A DNA stretch of 64,000 bases, from contig CM044317.1 of assembly GCA_024291935.2 (NCBI GenBank), forward strand, positions 60,998,730-61,062,729. The letters are read 5' to 3'. Each line of letters begins with the position of its first letter. The first letter of the stretch is position 1. Shown here piece after piece: positions 21,259-34,803 of the stretch. The notes beneath the pieces were generated by a model that was not told the origin of the DNA, searched no databases, and saw only the letters and a program-made list of their open reading frames with translations. The DNA comes from Okapia johnstoni. Lineage: Eukaryota > Chordata > Mammalia > Artiodactyla > Giraffidae. Position numbers and translations under genes: made by a program.

Positions 21259-22067
21259 TGCATCCTAGAAGGGATGTCTTGCCTTAAAATATGAATTGTT
21301 ATCTCATTAGGTATGTTTAATAGACAGCAGGAAATTTAAGATATATTCCTATAAATCCATCATTTTCATAGTATTTATATTCATAACATTATTGGAGCTC
21401 AGAAAACAGAACTGACAATTTGTACTGAGAAAGAATGATTCAGAGTAGCTTTTAAGCTAGGGCTTGAAGGCGAAAAGAGGCCTGAAAATACTGGTAAATT
21501 ATAGTGAGAAGAAATTGAGATGGGTCAATCCTAATGGTTTCTGTTTTTTATGTGAAAGAGGAGGCAAGGTCATCCCTTGAATATGAGTTTTTCAGGATAA
21601 GAGGGAAGGCTTAGAGAGAATGAAAAAGTTTGGCAGCATTTTTGTAGGAAATGAGTAACAGAAGCAAGAACAAGAAGATCAGCCAGGTCAAAAAATATCT
21701 GCACTTGCAATCCTGCCATCAACAGCAATGAGATTTTTCTCCACTGACTCAGATACAGAGAAAAAAAATAATGAACTAATTCACAGTTGACAATGGACGG
21801 GACAGGTATGGGAGACAGACAAAGGAATGGGGAAGGGCCCTGGTGTGAGAGGTATAAAAGTGATGGGCCCTGCAATCCTAGACAGGAATTCAGTAGAAAT
21901 GGGAGACAATGAGAAATGAGCAGATAGCGAGGACCCAGAATGGGAATAAGGGCAGTGAAGTTAGACAAGGAGAAGACAACTTGATTCTTGGTTTGAAGTC
22001 AAAGATTTCAAACACAGGATGATTCTGGGTGCAGGTACAATCCAAGGAATGACTGACTGGGGTTCGG
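21259..22067. other. No gene recognised
   Basis: Purine-rich middle part (21430-21990). A 132-codon minus-strand open frame at 21570-21968 is leucine/serine-rich with no domain and I regard it as chance. Confidence 0.45.
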
Positions 22068-22128
22068 CTTCTGCTAAGTTGCTAAGTTGCTTCAGTCGTG
22101 TCCAACTCTCTGCGACCCCATAGACTGT
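22068..22128 (-). mobile_element. Short Bov-tA/SINE2 fragment
   Basis: Contains gttgcttcagtcgtgtccaa and gcgaccccatagactgt only. Confidence 0.85.
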
Positions 22129-23864
22129 TGGTTATTAGAAATGTATTGCCAAAGTTTTATTTGACTGATAAGCGTAAATTGGGTAAGTCCACTTACAACA
22201 CAGAGGCATGGGTCAAATGACCATATTTTTTATATTCAATTCTAAACACATGGTTTAACAACAGCTCCTACTTTTTGGTGACTTGTTAATATATTTACAT
22301 GAAAAGACAGCACAATATACTACCTACACAGTATTCTGGCACCATGTTAGAAAACCTGGGAATCATAATTTATGTAGACACTACAGATATAACTTTTAAA
22401 GTGACAAATGATGATGGAAGAAAGTTAAACACTTTCAAACATGTTTAAAATGCAAAATTTTGAGTTAAACTGTAAAAACTTCTTGAGAGAAGACGACCCT
22501 TTATTAACTCAGTGTACTCTGATACTCCTTTTGAAAGCTTGTTCCCCTCAAGCTCTAGCAATGTGTAGAACTATGCGGGTCAGTAGTAAGAGATAAACAG
22601 TACTTCTTTTAAGTTACTGGTTGGTAATTTTATTTGTATCTCTTGGGGAAATGGATCCCAGCTACAATAATACCCCTTACTCTCCCTACACCCCAGAAAG
22701 ATGGGTGTATTCTTTCTTGTTCTATGTCTAAAGAACAAGGCTACTTCCCTGATCAAATTCCAAATTTCTTAGGAAAACAGAAGCTGCAACTAAACCACAC
22801 CAGTAACTTCCACTCACATGTCAGTTTAAAAACAACTTGGAAAAGGTCAGCCTATTCAACTTCCTTCTATTGTTGAGTTCACCCAGTTCCTGATTATATT
22901 ACAGTGTGGTGGTGATTTTTAGAGGCGATTCCTTTATCTGTTTCAGCCTTCTAAGCAACATAAATTAGCCAGGAGCGTTCTTTTCATCCTGAATACTATA
23001 CGTCTTGGGAAAAGATTCTCTGTGATAAAAGCCATGACCTCCAGTGGCCTTTGCAAGAATGTCTGCGGCACTTGAGTGGAAACACGTTCGAGAGATGAGG
23101 TAGAATGGGGCCTAGGAAAGCTCACCAGTGACACAAAGAGGCCACTGGTGTGCAGTGACTCTCAATCCAAAGGGCAAAGGCACTCCTGGGCAGTTGAAAC
23201 ACTAACATTTAGACTTCCTGAAAATATGGTTTTAGCCTTCAAACTATGGTTCCAGTTTGTTTAGGCTTTTATCATTTTGAAGTCATTAGCTTTGCCCCAG
23301 TTATCTGAAAATATACATTTGTCCCATGTAATGGTTGAATAAGAATGACGTATAGTAAATTGTTTCTGAGGAAGTCTTTTAGCCTATCTTATGAAAAATT
23401 CAGAACACTATATTTTGTTTATGTTGTAATTTTATTGATTTTCTTTTTTACTTTTCAACTACCAATTCTAGTCTGTTTTCTATGCAATCTCTATATTTTA
23501 GTTCCCTTAAAAATGCTGCACAGACAATATCTCAGAGTTAAAGTGAAATTCAATGTATTCAACATGAAAAAGGAATATCAAAGGCACCATCTGCAAAACA
23601 GACAATCAAACAAAAAAACAGGGTGGGAGCACTCTGGGAGGAGCCAGTGCCAGGCTAGACACACTTAGAGCATCATTTTTTTTTCACTGATGATGAGTGT
23701 GTTCTGTTAGCAAGCCTGTAGTAACACTATAATAAAGTTGTAATAACATTGTTTACCAGAAGAGTGTTCTGAAGGCAATAAGTTACATGTATCATCAGTG
23801 TTTAGAAATCTGGCTACCAAATAAGTAAGCTCAAAGTGGGGATGGGGAGTGGGGACCAGTGGTT
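22129..23864. other. No gene or repeat recognised
   Basis: Mixed-composition non-coding DNA; open frames here show no protein family features. Confidence 0.45.
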
Positions 23865-24065
23865 AAGAGCAAGGTTCTGCTCTGCTGAATTCTAATGACG
23901 CGACCTTGGGTAACCTACTTAGCCTCTTCAGGTTTCTCACTCGTAAAATAACAATAATGGAATTATCTCTTAGGGTTGTTGTGAGGATTAAATGAGCTAA
24001 TAACATATGTAATAGTACAATATTACAAACAGTGCCTGGTATGGAGCAAGCACTGAGATATCATG
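23865..24065 (+). mobile_element. MIR SINE
   Basis: Typical order: gtggttaagagcaaggttct, gcgaccttgggtaacctact, ttgttgtgaggattaaatga, cagtgcctggtatggagcaa. Confidence 0.85.
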
Positions 24066-26759
24066 GGGAATTCTCTACTCAGTTTTTAAGTTAGATTTGG
24101 TTTCCAGGCGAGTCCTTAAAATGGTGAAATTTTTTTTTTTTTTAAATATCCTTTTCTAGAGGTGAAAAAAATAAGACCAAAGAGTCTTGAATGCTGTGAA
24201 AGGATAGTGAAAGAAGAGAGTGATCATTAAGTATTTTGCTTATACCAATAAAGAAACAGGTTTAATTTATAGCGGGAAAGGCTAGGCTTCAAGTTTGTAG
24301 ATTTCCTGCACATTGCACTGTAAGATCTTGCTGAATTGGAAATTACAAAGCAAAGCTACCTGATGTCATTTAACAAGGTATTAATAAACTTTGAAGCTTC
24401 TCTGTGTCCTTCTAATTGGATATGGAGTATAGCGATTTGACATAAACATATTACTACCTATAGGAAAATAACTGAATTCTGACACTATTAAGGCTGCTTA
24501 ACAAGGAGAATCAGTTCATCAAGGGAGTTCTGTCAGCAATTCAGTATCTAAACTCCCTTGGTTAGATTCCAAGACCAACAATAAAGATGGGGAGGTTTGC
24601 TTTAGAGCAAAGTGTCTATGGTGATGTTTAAGGCCAAGTTATATTCCATTCAAATTATAGTGGAAAGCAACAGTGTTAAACACCTAATAATCCATTTAAT
24701 TTGTTAGCAATCTCAGTTTAAATCATTGTGTAGAAGACCTCCATGGCAAGCTATTTTTATTATATATTTTTGGTTTTTGTGGAATCTGTAAAGTTTTAAA
24801 ATGTTAAAAATTTTAATATTTACTATTTCATTCTTTTACAGAAAATAGTACAAAACTTAAAACTATTTTCTAAACCCAATTTAGTCCAGAACATATGTTT
24901 AAAAGCATTGGTAAAAAAAATGACATTTTAAAAAGTAAATGTGAAGAAAATCTAGAGAAAAGTTGAAATACCACCTTGTCATAATGATTAAATTTTAGCT
25001 CAAAGGGATTGAAAGATCATTTAATTTGCTCACCTATCCTCCTGTTACAGACAGACTGCTTAGTTGCTCAGTCACGATGTGAACAGTCTCCTTGAACTTG
25101 TATGACACAGACCTATATGGCCATAGTAGTGCCCTGGTGACAGATAAGAAAACAGAGGTGAAAGCACCTGCCCACAGTTCTGCAGAAACTTGGTTTCTTA
25201 CTGGCTTCTAGGACACTTTCCAAACTCTAGAGTGTTGAAATGAAAAGAGATCTACTAACTCTAAATTCATATAATATATCAGGATACACCATTTGGTTAA
25301 AATCAACAGAGGTAACTAAACTGATCTAAATCTTTACAAACTCATGCTTCACAAGGGACTTAACTTCTTGTAACAGTTGAAAAGTGCACCCACAGGAAGA
25401 AGATAGTAACAGAGTACATCAGAGCGTACAACAGTGTTAAACTTATTTTTAAAAATTAGCAGTCCCCTCTGGGTAGGTGGGCAGGGAATCACATGGCAGA
25501 AGCCCAGGCCTGGGCCCCTTTGGCAGCACAAAGCTCCACTCAGCTGCCAGGTGTGCGGTGCTTTCTGTGGTTTTCCATCTCATCATTTTAATTTTATGGG
25601 ATTATAGTTTAGGTGGCCTCATAGAAGCAGAGATTCTTAGGAGATCCTATAAAGTATAGACAAGAGAAGTCATTGAGGGAGAGCTGCAGGAGGCATTGGG
25701 GGAAATTAGATGCGTATGTAACCCAAGCAAGAATAAGACAAAGACCTTCACTTCTGTGCTGGGGGAAATGCATCTAACTGAGATGTTATGTCACTCACAT
25801 CCTCTGAACGTCAAAAGAGACAGATTCACATGTGAATAGACACTTTCAGCTTAATATTTTTCTATCCTGGTAAATGATTCAAACCACAGTCATTGTGATT
25901 CAATCTTCTTATGTTTGCCCTCGAAGGACAGGAAGTATAACTAACTTCTTAGGTATTCCTCACAACATATAGCATATGAAGACAGAGAGGGAAAGACAGA
26001 GTTTTATTACATTTGTCCTAGGTTATTACGGGAAAGGAAGAGAGAAAAAGATCCCTAGTTTTCTAGGTTGCTGTTCATTCTTGTCAAAGCCAGTTAATTG
26101 GGTGTGAGCCTATATTTTCATTTACGGTCCACAAACACTCATTCTTAATCACAACCTACTCTAGTAGAAAAAAACAAAAAAACAAAACAAAACAAGCCCC
26201 AAGGCTGGCTGGCATTGAAAGTGCTGGCAGACAGAAGTGGTAGTCTGTTGGTAATTTTGTAAGGTTTCTGTGCTGATCACCATTTGGGCAGTGTCCGCAA
26301 TCACTGATGAGGCGTTCACACACTCACAGCTGCCCTGAGCGCAAGACAACATCTGCACAAAAACAGACAAGGATTATTCTGACAATTAAAAGAGCTGGTT
26401 ACTGCTAATGCTATTGTTGTGGTTTACTACAAGAATTTCAATTAAATGAAAATCAAATGCAGTTCTCAGAGGCCATATGGTGCAGTGAGGGAAGGGCCCC
26501 ACTCCTGCAGTCAAGGAGCCCCCCATTCCTGCCCTGGCACTGCCAACACCTCGCTGTGAAAGACAATGCTCGGCTGACACGTGCCCAGGCCTAACCCAGG
26601 GTCTTTAGACTTGGAAAGAAAGGACCTGCTGCTTCAGGAACATGCCAAGAAACTGAGAAAAATAAAGCCCATCTTAGAGAAGAACAGACATACCAGAAAG
26701 AACAGAAACGAAGGACCAGGCTCAAAGAGAAAACTACTGAGGTTGGTGCCAAGTAAGGT
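24066..26759. other. No gene recognised; weak MIR-like trace and an A-rich run
   Basis: About 2.7 kb nearly free of ruminant repeats. A segment near 25135-25205 (gataagaaaacagaggtgaa) may be a decayed reverse MIR, and 26167-26194 is (CAAAA)n-like. No coding potential. Confidence 0.45.
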
Positions 26760-27035
26760 AATAATAATTTTTATTATTTAGTGCCTAGACTATGCCAGGC
26801 CCTTAAAAATGTTCTTCATATATTTACTGGAATTTGAAATGAGTAGACCACAATCCTTCTAAACTTCATTCATGTACGTCACTTAGCAGTTGCACTGCAA
26901 TGTCAAGGAACCAGGTACTTTTAAAATATTATTTCTAACTTATAAAACAAGCTTTAACCAGAAAGTATAGTTGTATTTGTTGAAGAAACTGAGACTTGGA
27001 GAGGTTGAGTTCCCTGGGACCGCACAGCTGGCGCA
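26760..27035 (-). mobile_element. MIR SINE
   Basis: Reverse MIR phrases: tagtgcctagactatgccag, aagaaactgagacttggaga, ccgcacagctgg. Confidence 0.65.
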
Positions 27036-27949
27036 TGGCGCCATTTCTCCTTTCCTGTTATGAGGGATTTGGGCAAAGCTTGCAGATGACTCAAACTGCC
27101 CAGGGTAACGGGGGCCTGGGGAATGGGGAGATTCCTGTCCTGCATTAGAGTCTAAGATGTTCTCACTCCATGGCAAACTGCTCTCTAGACTTTAAATGGC
27201 TCACAGTGAGAGGAGGGCTAAAACAGGAAAGAAGAGAGGATGAAAAGCAGGACTCTGAGAGAAGAAAGGAAAAAGGTAGAAAGAAAAGTATAAGAAAGTG
27301 AGAAGTGAAAGGGAAAAGCTAAGTGGGATCATCATAATAAAAGGTATCTGGACAAGGATTCTATTTTTTCCTGCAAATTAATAAAACATCTATTCCCTAT
27401 GTTTTGACCCCAGACGCTGGGGCCTGTTTGCTCCAGATGCAACAACTGCTTCAAAGAGAGGCTTAGACTGGGAGCAAGTGACTTTGCCAAGTTGAGGAAA
27501 ATCAAAATGGACAGGCTACATGGCAGAAAGCACTTCTTTTAAAAGAGATAGATCTATTCTATACGTTTATTTTGACAAGTTCATATCAGATATCATATCA
27601 AGTTTATATCATAACATTATTATAACCTTGATACCAGATGGATTATAAAATTGCATGTAAAACAGGTGTTTAATTACAGGGGGCCCACAGAACAATTCTA
27701 GGACGTTACATTATTTGAAGAGAAGTGGGATGAGCGTGGTTGTGGTGATGGTGTGTGTTTGATTATCTTCTGTTTGCCACCAACAGGGTCAGATTCGTCC
27801 ATCTACTCACAAAGACTTGCAAATGGGATACGTGAATGTAGAATAATAGATTATGATAATAATAATAATAACAACTAATATTTAGGAAAGCCATTCTTTC
27901 TTAGCATAGTCTTCCCTAGTCAATGTACTTAAAATTGTACCCCTGACAT
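27036..27949. other. No gene recognised
   Basis: Includes a purine-rich tract (27200-27320, AGAAAG-type) and a short (ATA)n run at 27855-27875. Confidence 0.45.
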
Positions 27950-28140
27950 TCTCTCCTCTCTCTCCATTTCTTTTTTTCAGTAGCACTTACCTTATTTGTT
28001 ATTTCCTGTCTCCCTTCAGAGAAGGTAAACTCCCTGGGGCTGGGGTTGCTGTTCTGTTCACTGCTGTCTCTCTGGGGCTGGGTTCCAAGCCTGCACATAA
28101 CAGGACCTGGTAAGTATTAGTTGAATGTATGCATGAACAA
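27950..28140 (+). mobile_element. L2 LINE 3' end
   Basis: Phrases gtaaactccctggggctggg, ttgctgttctgttcactgct, and attagttgaatgtatgcatg match the L2 3' end. Confidence 0.65.
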
Positions 28141-28169
28141 ATCAGTGCTGTGTTTCAAGAAGTATACTT

Positions 28170-28345
28170 TTGCTTTAAATTCATAATCTTACTTGATTGT
28201 CATATAATTCTAAGGTAGGAAGTGAGTCTTCACAGAGTTTGAATTAGTTGCCCAAAGTCTCCCAGGTAGGAACTATCAGGACAGAGCTTGAGCAAGGCTT
28301 CCTGATTCCAAAATCCTTAAACAACTACACTATGGAATGATAGCA
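28170..28345 (-). mobile_element. MIR SINE
   Basis: Reverse MIR: attctaaggtaggaagtgag, ttgcccaaagtctcccaggt, aacaactacactatgg. Confidence 0.65.
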
Positions 28346-29034
28346 CATGTATGCGTGTGTCGTTAATCCCTGCAGTTAGATTGTTAAGACTTTCTCATTT
28401 AAAGACTCAGTTGTATTCAACCAAAAGATGATGACAAGACAAAATGGAACAGTTGATATAAATAAATGTTTAGTTTTCTCCAGTTTCTGCTAAAATGGTA
28501 ATTGCTTGTGGGAGTGAAAAAAAAAACCCATAAATTTTACCATCAGTGAAATTCTCCTTTCTTCACATTTTTTCATAATCTGTTACACACATAAAAATCC
28601 AACTTACCATTTTCCCTTAAACTAAATATGTAGGCATCATATTTTTTCAGAGTGCTATATAGCATGTCTTGCATCTTGCATTATTAATCCTTGTTCATCA
28701 CGCCCTTTAGAATAAGAGAATATTTGATTTTCATTTCCCCATATGACCAACTATTTTCAGCTTTCTGCTCTTAACTCCTTTCAAAGTCAGGAGACACTAA
28801 AAGTATGTCCACTTTGGATTCTGAGATGGTGTCGAGCATTTCTGGGCAACACACTGGAGACCTAGGAGTAGAGAAATGGAAACAGTGAAGTGCAAAATAC
28901 AGCATGTTTGAGTTATGATGGTGGTGTCAATAGGGTAGTTATTTAAGTTTTTCATTTTCCTTTCTAGTCTTTCAAGCTGAATTTAAATTTTCCATGTATG
29001 AATTTTGCCCTGAAATTAGAGGAAACATTAAGGC
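28346..29034. other. No gene or repeat recognised
   Basis: AT-rich non-coding DNA. Confidence 0.45.
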
Positions 29035-29232
29035 ACCATTCAAAGCCAAGAGAACTGGATTCAAATTCTAGTTCTGCCACTGGCTTGCTCTGTGGCCTTG
29101 AACAAGTCAGAATTCATTTCCTCAGCTGCAAAGTAAGAATTGTGCCAGGATGCTTCTGTGAACATCATAATTAGACAGAACATGTGAAGGACTCTGCAAA
29201 CTTGAAAACACTTTACAAATGTTAACATTTCA
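29035..29232 (+). mobile_element. MIR-family SINE
   Basis: agaactggattcaaattcta, tctgtggccttgaacaagtc, tttcctcagctgcaaagtaa, and the end aaacactttacaaatgttaa. Confidence 0.7.
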
Positions 29233-31119
29233 CTCAAGAAATTTTTATTACACACTGGATAGAATAAGAAAGGAAAGTTGAAGTGACATTTTAAAAAATG
29301 TATTGCCTTATACTATAATGCAGATACAGTACAATTCATATTTATGGCCACTTCAGTAAAAAGAAAAACTTATTTGTCAAAACTAATATACATAAAACAA
29401 AATAGAGCTATTATATTATTTTCTCTATGGAAAAGTGAGATCTGAGTAGCAAGAAGCAATTTTTTTCTAGATATATTTCTTATTTATTTTTGTATTACAC
29501 TTTCATTGAATAGATAATATATATGGCTTAAAAACTAGAAGTTCAAAAATATATGCAACAAGAAGTATCCTTCCCATCTTTGTCCCCAAATTGTCCAGTT
29601 TCTACACCCATCCAATAGGTAACCTCTGCTTGAGTGTCTCATATGTCATTTTAGACTGTCTTTATGAATATGCAAGCTTTAGATTTTTTTTTTTTTTTTG
29701 CAACAGCATGAGCTTCTTTTGGTTTAGGATGGCAGGAAAGATGATAGGAACTAACCCTTATAACAATGACATAATAACATTCCCAGGGTGGCATGTGCCT
29801 TAGTGTATCAGACAGGAGAGGGCTGGAGTTAGAGATCACAGAAAAACAAAGTGAAAGAGGAAAATGAAAAGGATAACAGGAAGAAGGCAGGAATCTATTT
29901 TGTTTCTATCCAGGGAAAGGGTCCCAGTCCAGAGGTGCCAGGAAGTGACTGATGGATGTGCTCACCTGCAAAGAGGCTCCCATCTTAGTCCAGGCTGAGG
30001 CATTACACATCTTAGGCGCCCTAAACATGCATCACATGGCTCACAGTGAAGGCCCAAGGAGAGCAGGGTGGTGTGAGCCTACTGGGCCATGTTCATTGAC
30101 CAGAGGGCCAGGAGAGCAAGTGCTGCTTCTGGCAGAAATTTTTCTTCTGGGTAGAACTCAGAAGTCCATCTGTGGCCTTAGACTGGAGAAAGGTCTATAA
30201 CGACCCCTAAATGAGGGTTATATCTGCTATAGTTGCATTTTCGAGGAGCCTGCTGAGGGTGAACACCCGGAGCAGTGCAGAACACAGGTGTTCAGGCGTC
30301 CACTTCCATCACTTTACAATGTGCACTTGGAAACACTTGGCCTAATGAGTATCCTCTGAGGTCAGCCTTCAGCTAATTAAATTGGTCTTTGACATTCTGA
30401 GTTGACATACTTTATCAGAAAATTCTTGGAATTTAGGAAGATTTGTTTGTAAATGGTTGGCCTGATTTTTTTTTTTAAACATTGTATTTTATAAACACAC
30501 ATACACAAACTATCTCTTACAAAACAGCAGTGAATTGGAAGGCAGATTTATGTCTGTGATGTGTGGTTCTTCCCATCAGCCTTCAGCTATTCCAAAATAA
30601 TTCAAGAAATCTAGTTTGAATTTCAAAGTTGTTTCTAAACCTATGTTTTTGCTTCATTTTGTTATCTTAAAAATTCTCTTAACTTTCCTTGATTTTTTCC
30701 TGTGTAATTGTTTTCATATGCTTCTATTTCCTTAAATCTGCAAAATAATACTCAGAAATCTCCATGTAGTTGATCAGTCCCAGAAGAGCCACTCAACAGT
30801 AAATGCCTTAGAGTCATGGCTTTGTGTTTTCTCTTTTCTTTCTTCATTAATTTTATACTGAGCTTCACTGTGTGTCCTCACCAAAAGAACTGGATGACAG
30901 GACAGATGCCATTGACGTTCAACTTGTTTGTATCTATCAAAGCTATTTTAGGATTTAAATAATTAGTTCTATGAGTCAGACATATGCAGAAGAAGAAAGA
31001 AAAATGCTAAAGGGTGTGCTACATAGTGATAATTTTAAAGTTTATGATGTTTCAGCAAAACAAAACTTGAACAGAATCTCAAATGTGATTCTTCCTTGTC
31101 TCTGAATTGTTGATCAAAT
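29233..31119. other. No gene recognised; T15 run
   Basis: A T15 run lies at 29685-29699; 29500-29670 may be a decayed L1 3' end. The rest is unassigned non-coding DNA. Confidence 0.45.
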
Positions 31120-31320
31120 ACTCTATTTATGTGCAAAGTGACGTCAACATAACAAAAGTCATTGCAGCATGATTTTTCTAGCAAAAGATTAGAAAAACTT
31201 AAACATCTCTAGGAGACTGTTTAACAAATTATGGTACATCAGTAAAACAAAATAGATTAGATGGTTGGGAAAAAAAACATAACAATGTCCAAAATACACT
31301 GTTGAGAGAAAATTCCAGGT
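31120..31320 (+). mobile_element. Old L1 3' end fragment
   Basis: tgcagcatgatttttctagc, agcaaaagattagaaaaact, acaaattatggtacatcagt. Confidence 0.65.
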
Positions 31321-31495
31321 ATCTACTATGCTCCAGATACTCTGCAGGGTCTTGAAGATGTGGAAGAAAGGTTTTTGTGATCTAGAGGATGTTATGGTTT
31401 ACTGGAGAGATGCAAAATCAGGGTGAGTGAGATACGAGGGTGGTGCAATGGAAGGATTAATAACCCTTCTGGGAAAAGGGAAAAGGCTGGGTCAC

Positions 31496-31815
31496 TGTCT
31501 TAGTCAGTTCAAGCTGCAGTAACAAAAATACCATAGACTGGATGACTTAAACAACAGAAATTGATATTCTCTTGGTTTTGCAGGCTGGGAAGTCAAAGCA
31601 CCAGTGGATTGGATTCTGTTGAGAGCCTTCTTAATGGTTTCCTCATTTGGTGGAGGGGAAGAAGAACGTTTGCTGGCTTCTCTTCTTATAGAAGTGCTAA
31701 TCTCATTAATGAGGGCTCTGCTCTCATGACCTAATCGTCTGTCAAAGGTTCCACCTCCTCGGGAGTTTGGATTTCAACACAGGAATTTTGGAGGGACACA
31801 AACACTCTGTCTACA
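31496..31815 (-). mobile_element. MLT1-like MaLR LTR
   Basis: Reads as the reverse complement of the family: tgtcttagtcagttcaagct at one end, gactggatgacttaaacaac, ctcatgacctaatcg, ttttggagggacacaaacac at the other. Confidence 0.7.
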
Positions 31816-32149
31816 AGGTTTCATGAAGCAGAGGATCCTTGAGTTGGATCTGGAAGAGTGAGAGGCACACCAGATTGGCAAGGTGAGGAAGGACTTGGTC
31901 ACAGAGGTGCTGAATGGCAGGTCTGGTAGATTTGTGGGCTGCAGGTGCACACATGTTTAGAGAGCATGGTGTTGAGTGCAGCTTTCTGTTGCATCAATGG
32001 TTCAAAGCTGCAGAGCAAAGCCACACGTGCCTATAACCCCTGTCCTAGACCAGCTGTGAAGGATGGGAGAGCTCATTCGTCACAGGTTTTTTGCATTAAT
32101 TTCTATTTTTTATAGAATTCCACTAAGATATTATTTTTTTCCTGATTAC

Positions 32150-32565
32150 TGCACTTTAGGGGTGCCTCATTAAATTTTGTGCAGAGGGGAGTGCCTCCTT
32201 CTCCTCACCCATCTTGCTCTAGGGTATATTTTACCTTAAGCTCTATGCTAATGGTTATATAACAATAGGTCCTGCTTCTCCTTAACAGGAACCTTCTGAC
32301 CAATCTTGTTATCTTAAGACTCACCTTGTGGGAGTGGGTCTGGTAAGACCTTTCTATTGTTAGTAACCAATTGAAAAAGTATATAAAGCCCCACCCCAGC
32401 TAGTGAGTGGGGCACTCTCTGTCCCCTTCTGGTGTCTATGTCAGAAGCTTTCTCTATCCCCTTTTTACTGGAGTAAAACTCTGCTACACAAAAGCTCTGA
32501 GTGATCAAGCCTTGTCTCTAGCCTTGGATTGAAATTCTCTCCTCCGAGGCCATGAATCCGACACC
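32150..32565 (+). mobile_element. Solo endogenous retroviral LTR with intact-looking core promoter
   Basis: A CCAAT box (32367-32371) lies 10 bases before TATAAA (32382-32387). The variant poly(A) signal AGTAAA sits at 32472-32477, followed by a pyrimidine-rich U5-like segment (aagccttgtctctagccttg). The left edge is uncertain. No retroviral genes adjoin, so it is a solo LTR. Confidence 0.7.
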
Positions 32566-32811
32566 ACTGACCGTAAGCTGTCAGCCCCGCCTCTGAGACA
32601 ATAATCACTGGGCAGGGAGGCCCCCACTCCACACGGGATGGGAATTTCCTCCTTCTAACCCCTTCTTCCTCCAGCTACACTCAGTAACTGAGAGAGGGGT
32701 GCTAAGGAGAGAAAAGCCAGCTAGGCTTGCCCACCTCATTCCCTGGAGACTTCTAAGCTTACAGCAGGGCTTAGCCAAAGGAGAGGTAAAACCCTAAGTG
32801 TGAACTGTCAT

Positions 32812-33083
32812 TGTTGTTCAGTCACTAAGCCAAGTCTCACTCTTTGTGACCCCAGGGACTGTACCATGCCAGGCTTTCCTGTCCTTCACCCTCTCCTGAA
32901 GTTTGCTCAAACTCATGTCCATTGAATCAGTGATGCCATCCAACCATCTCATCTTCTGTCATCCCCTTCTCCTCCTACCTTCAATCTTTCCCAGCATCAG
33001 GGTCTTTTCCAATGAGTCAACTCTTCGCATCCGGTGGCCAAAGTATTGGAGCTTCAGCTTCAGCATCAGTCCTTTCAATGAAT
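32812..33083 (-). mobile_element. BovB LINE 3' end, 5'-truncated
   Basis: Antisense BovB: ttgttgttcagtcactaagc, gatgccatccaaccatctca, ggtggccaaagtattggagc. Confidence 0.92.
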
Positions 33084-33429
33084 AAATAAAAAGAAAAAGC
33101 CTGGATTTTTTTTTTTCTTTTCCTCTTTCTTTCTCTTCCCATGACCATGAGAAACCTGGACATTTTATTTATTGAAAGGAGGTTCTGCTTGTGTCTGAAC
33201 GTATGTGAGCTTCCAGAAAGATCTCAAGCTCAGCTGTGGGGAGTAGGCTGCCTGGACAGCCTCTCACTGCTGAGCTGACAGGCTCCACCTCAGCCTTCTA
33301 GCCTCTTCTCAGTGGTCCCATTAGGGACTAAGGCGGTGGCCAGGGACTTGATCATTTTCCACTCACCCCGACCACTTTAACAAGCAGTCTTTGCCGCTGC
33401 CGAGGTCCCAGTGGGGGTGGAGAGAACTT
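33084..33429. other. Pyrimidine-rich run and unassigned DNA
   Basis: A T/C-rich tract at 33107-33140, then unique GC-moderate sequence with no coding sign. Confidence 0.45.
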
Positions 33430-33870
33430 TCAGACCTATTTCCTGGTCTGACCACCTCGCTTCCATTTCTTTCCCCTGCTCACTCCGCTCCTGACCCATG
33501 GCCCCCTCAGTGACTTTTAGCACCTCAGGGATGCTGTTACCTCAGTGCCCAGGACTCACTGTTCTCTGCATGGCATTCTGTCCCTGGAGGTCTGCATGTT
33601 GACAGAATCATAAGTCTCCTTAGCCAAGGCCTTTTCCAAGCTCTCTTTTTAAAAATGACAAATATCCCCCCCTCCACCCGCCCACTCCTACACTTCCTGC
33701 TCAGTCCTGTTTATTTTGTTCCTCAACACATACATCTCTAACTCCTATTATGTTGATCATCTTTTTCCATTAGAATATAAGCTTCATGAAGGCAAGAACT
33801 TGCTCATTTTGCTTCTGGGCTTTCTGGTTCCCAGAGTGGAGCCTGGGGCCCTATAAGCATCCAATAAACA
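33430..33870 (+). mobile_element. L2 LINE 3' part
   Basis: ttccattagaatataagctt, aaggcaagaacttgctcatt, catccaataaacacc are L2 3' end phrases; the boundary to the left is approximate. Confidence 0.6.
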
Positions 33871-34651
33871 CCAGAACAAAGTATCGCAAAGTACCTGAAG
33901 TTCAGATGTTCAGAAACACCAAAATTGATTATAAGTTAAACTTCCCATCAGCTATTTGTTATTATGTAAACATTCCCATAAGCCCCAGTTCTTCATAAAT
34001 TCTGTGTTTATGGAATCACTCAACATAAATACTTGTATTAAACACATGGCTTGTGCGCACATCGGGTGAGCCCACTTGGAGCACCCGCCACGTGACTGCT
34101 CAGCGTGGTTCCCCAGTTGGTAAGTAGTACTGTTTCCCTTGCATCTACAATCTCAATTCAGAGTGTTTTCATTTCTCCATGGACACCAAATGTTCAAGTT
34201 GGCTCTAAAAACACTTTTGTTTATTTTCCTTCCAAATTAGTTAAACAACTGAGATGTTACAAGTTTTTCTTTCCTTCTCTTAGTTATCTAATTCTTTTCA
34301 AGAACATGACCCTCCAGGCTAGTACACATAAAATATTGTTATAAAGACCATTGATTTGACTCATGAAATTACATTGGCATTTCACTCAGAGTGTTGAAAA
34401 CACTGTTGAAGGACTGTTGTGGCAGAATTCTTATTCTGTGGGTTGAATTCATCTGTCATTTACATTCTGATTCTAAGCACTCAAAAAAGTCATATAATAG
34501 TTTATATATTTTATATTAGATATATATTACATGCCATATATACATATGTATTTAGATATATTATTCTATATGTCATATGATAGTTTAAAAAGTGTTTTAT
34601 TATGGAAAGTTTCAAATATATATAAAGTAGACAAAATCATATAAGGAATGC
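33871..34651. other. No gene recognised; AT-rich tract
   Basis: 34495-34625 is strongly TA-rich. No element named. Confidence 0.45.
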
Positions 34652-34803
34652 CACAGAGGATGATGATGGTTGGATGGCATCATTGACTCAATGGGCATGA
34701 GTTTGAGCAAACTCGGGAGATAGTGAAGGACAAGGAAGCCTGGCATGCTGCAGTCCATAGGGTTGCAAAGAGTCAGACACAACTGAGCAACTGAACAACA
34801 ACA
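34652..34803 (+). mobile_element. BovB LINE 3' end, strongly 5'-truncated
   Basis: atggttggatggcatcattg, aagcctggcatgctgcagtc, cagacacaactgagcaactg, ending AACAACAAC. Confidence 0.92.

Noticed and set aside
21570..21968. 132-codon minus-strand frame
   Set aside because: Leucine/serine-rich translation of a purine-rich tract; no domain, signal or splice context.
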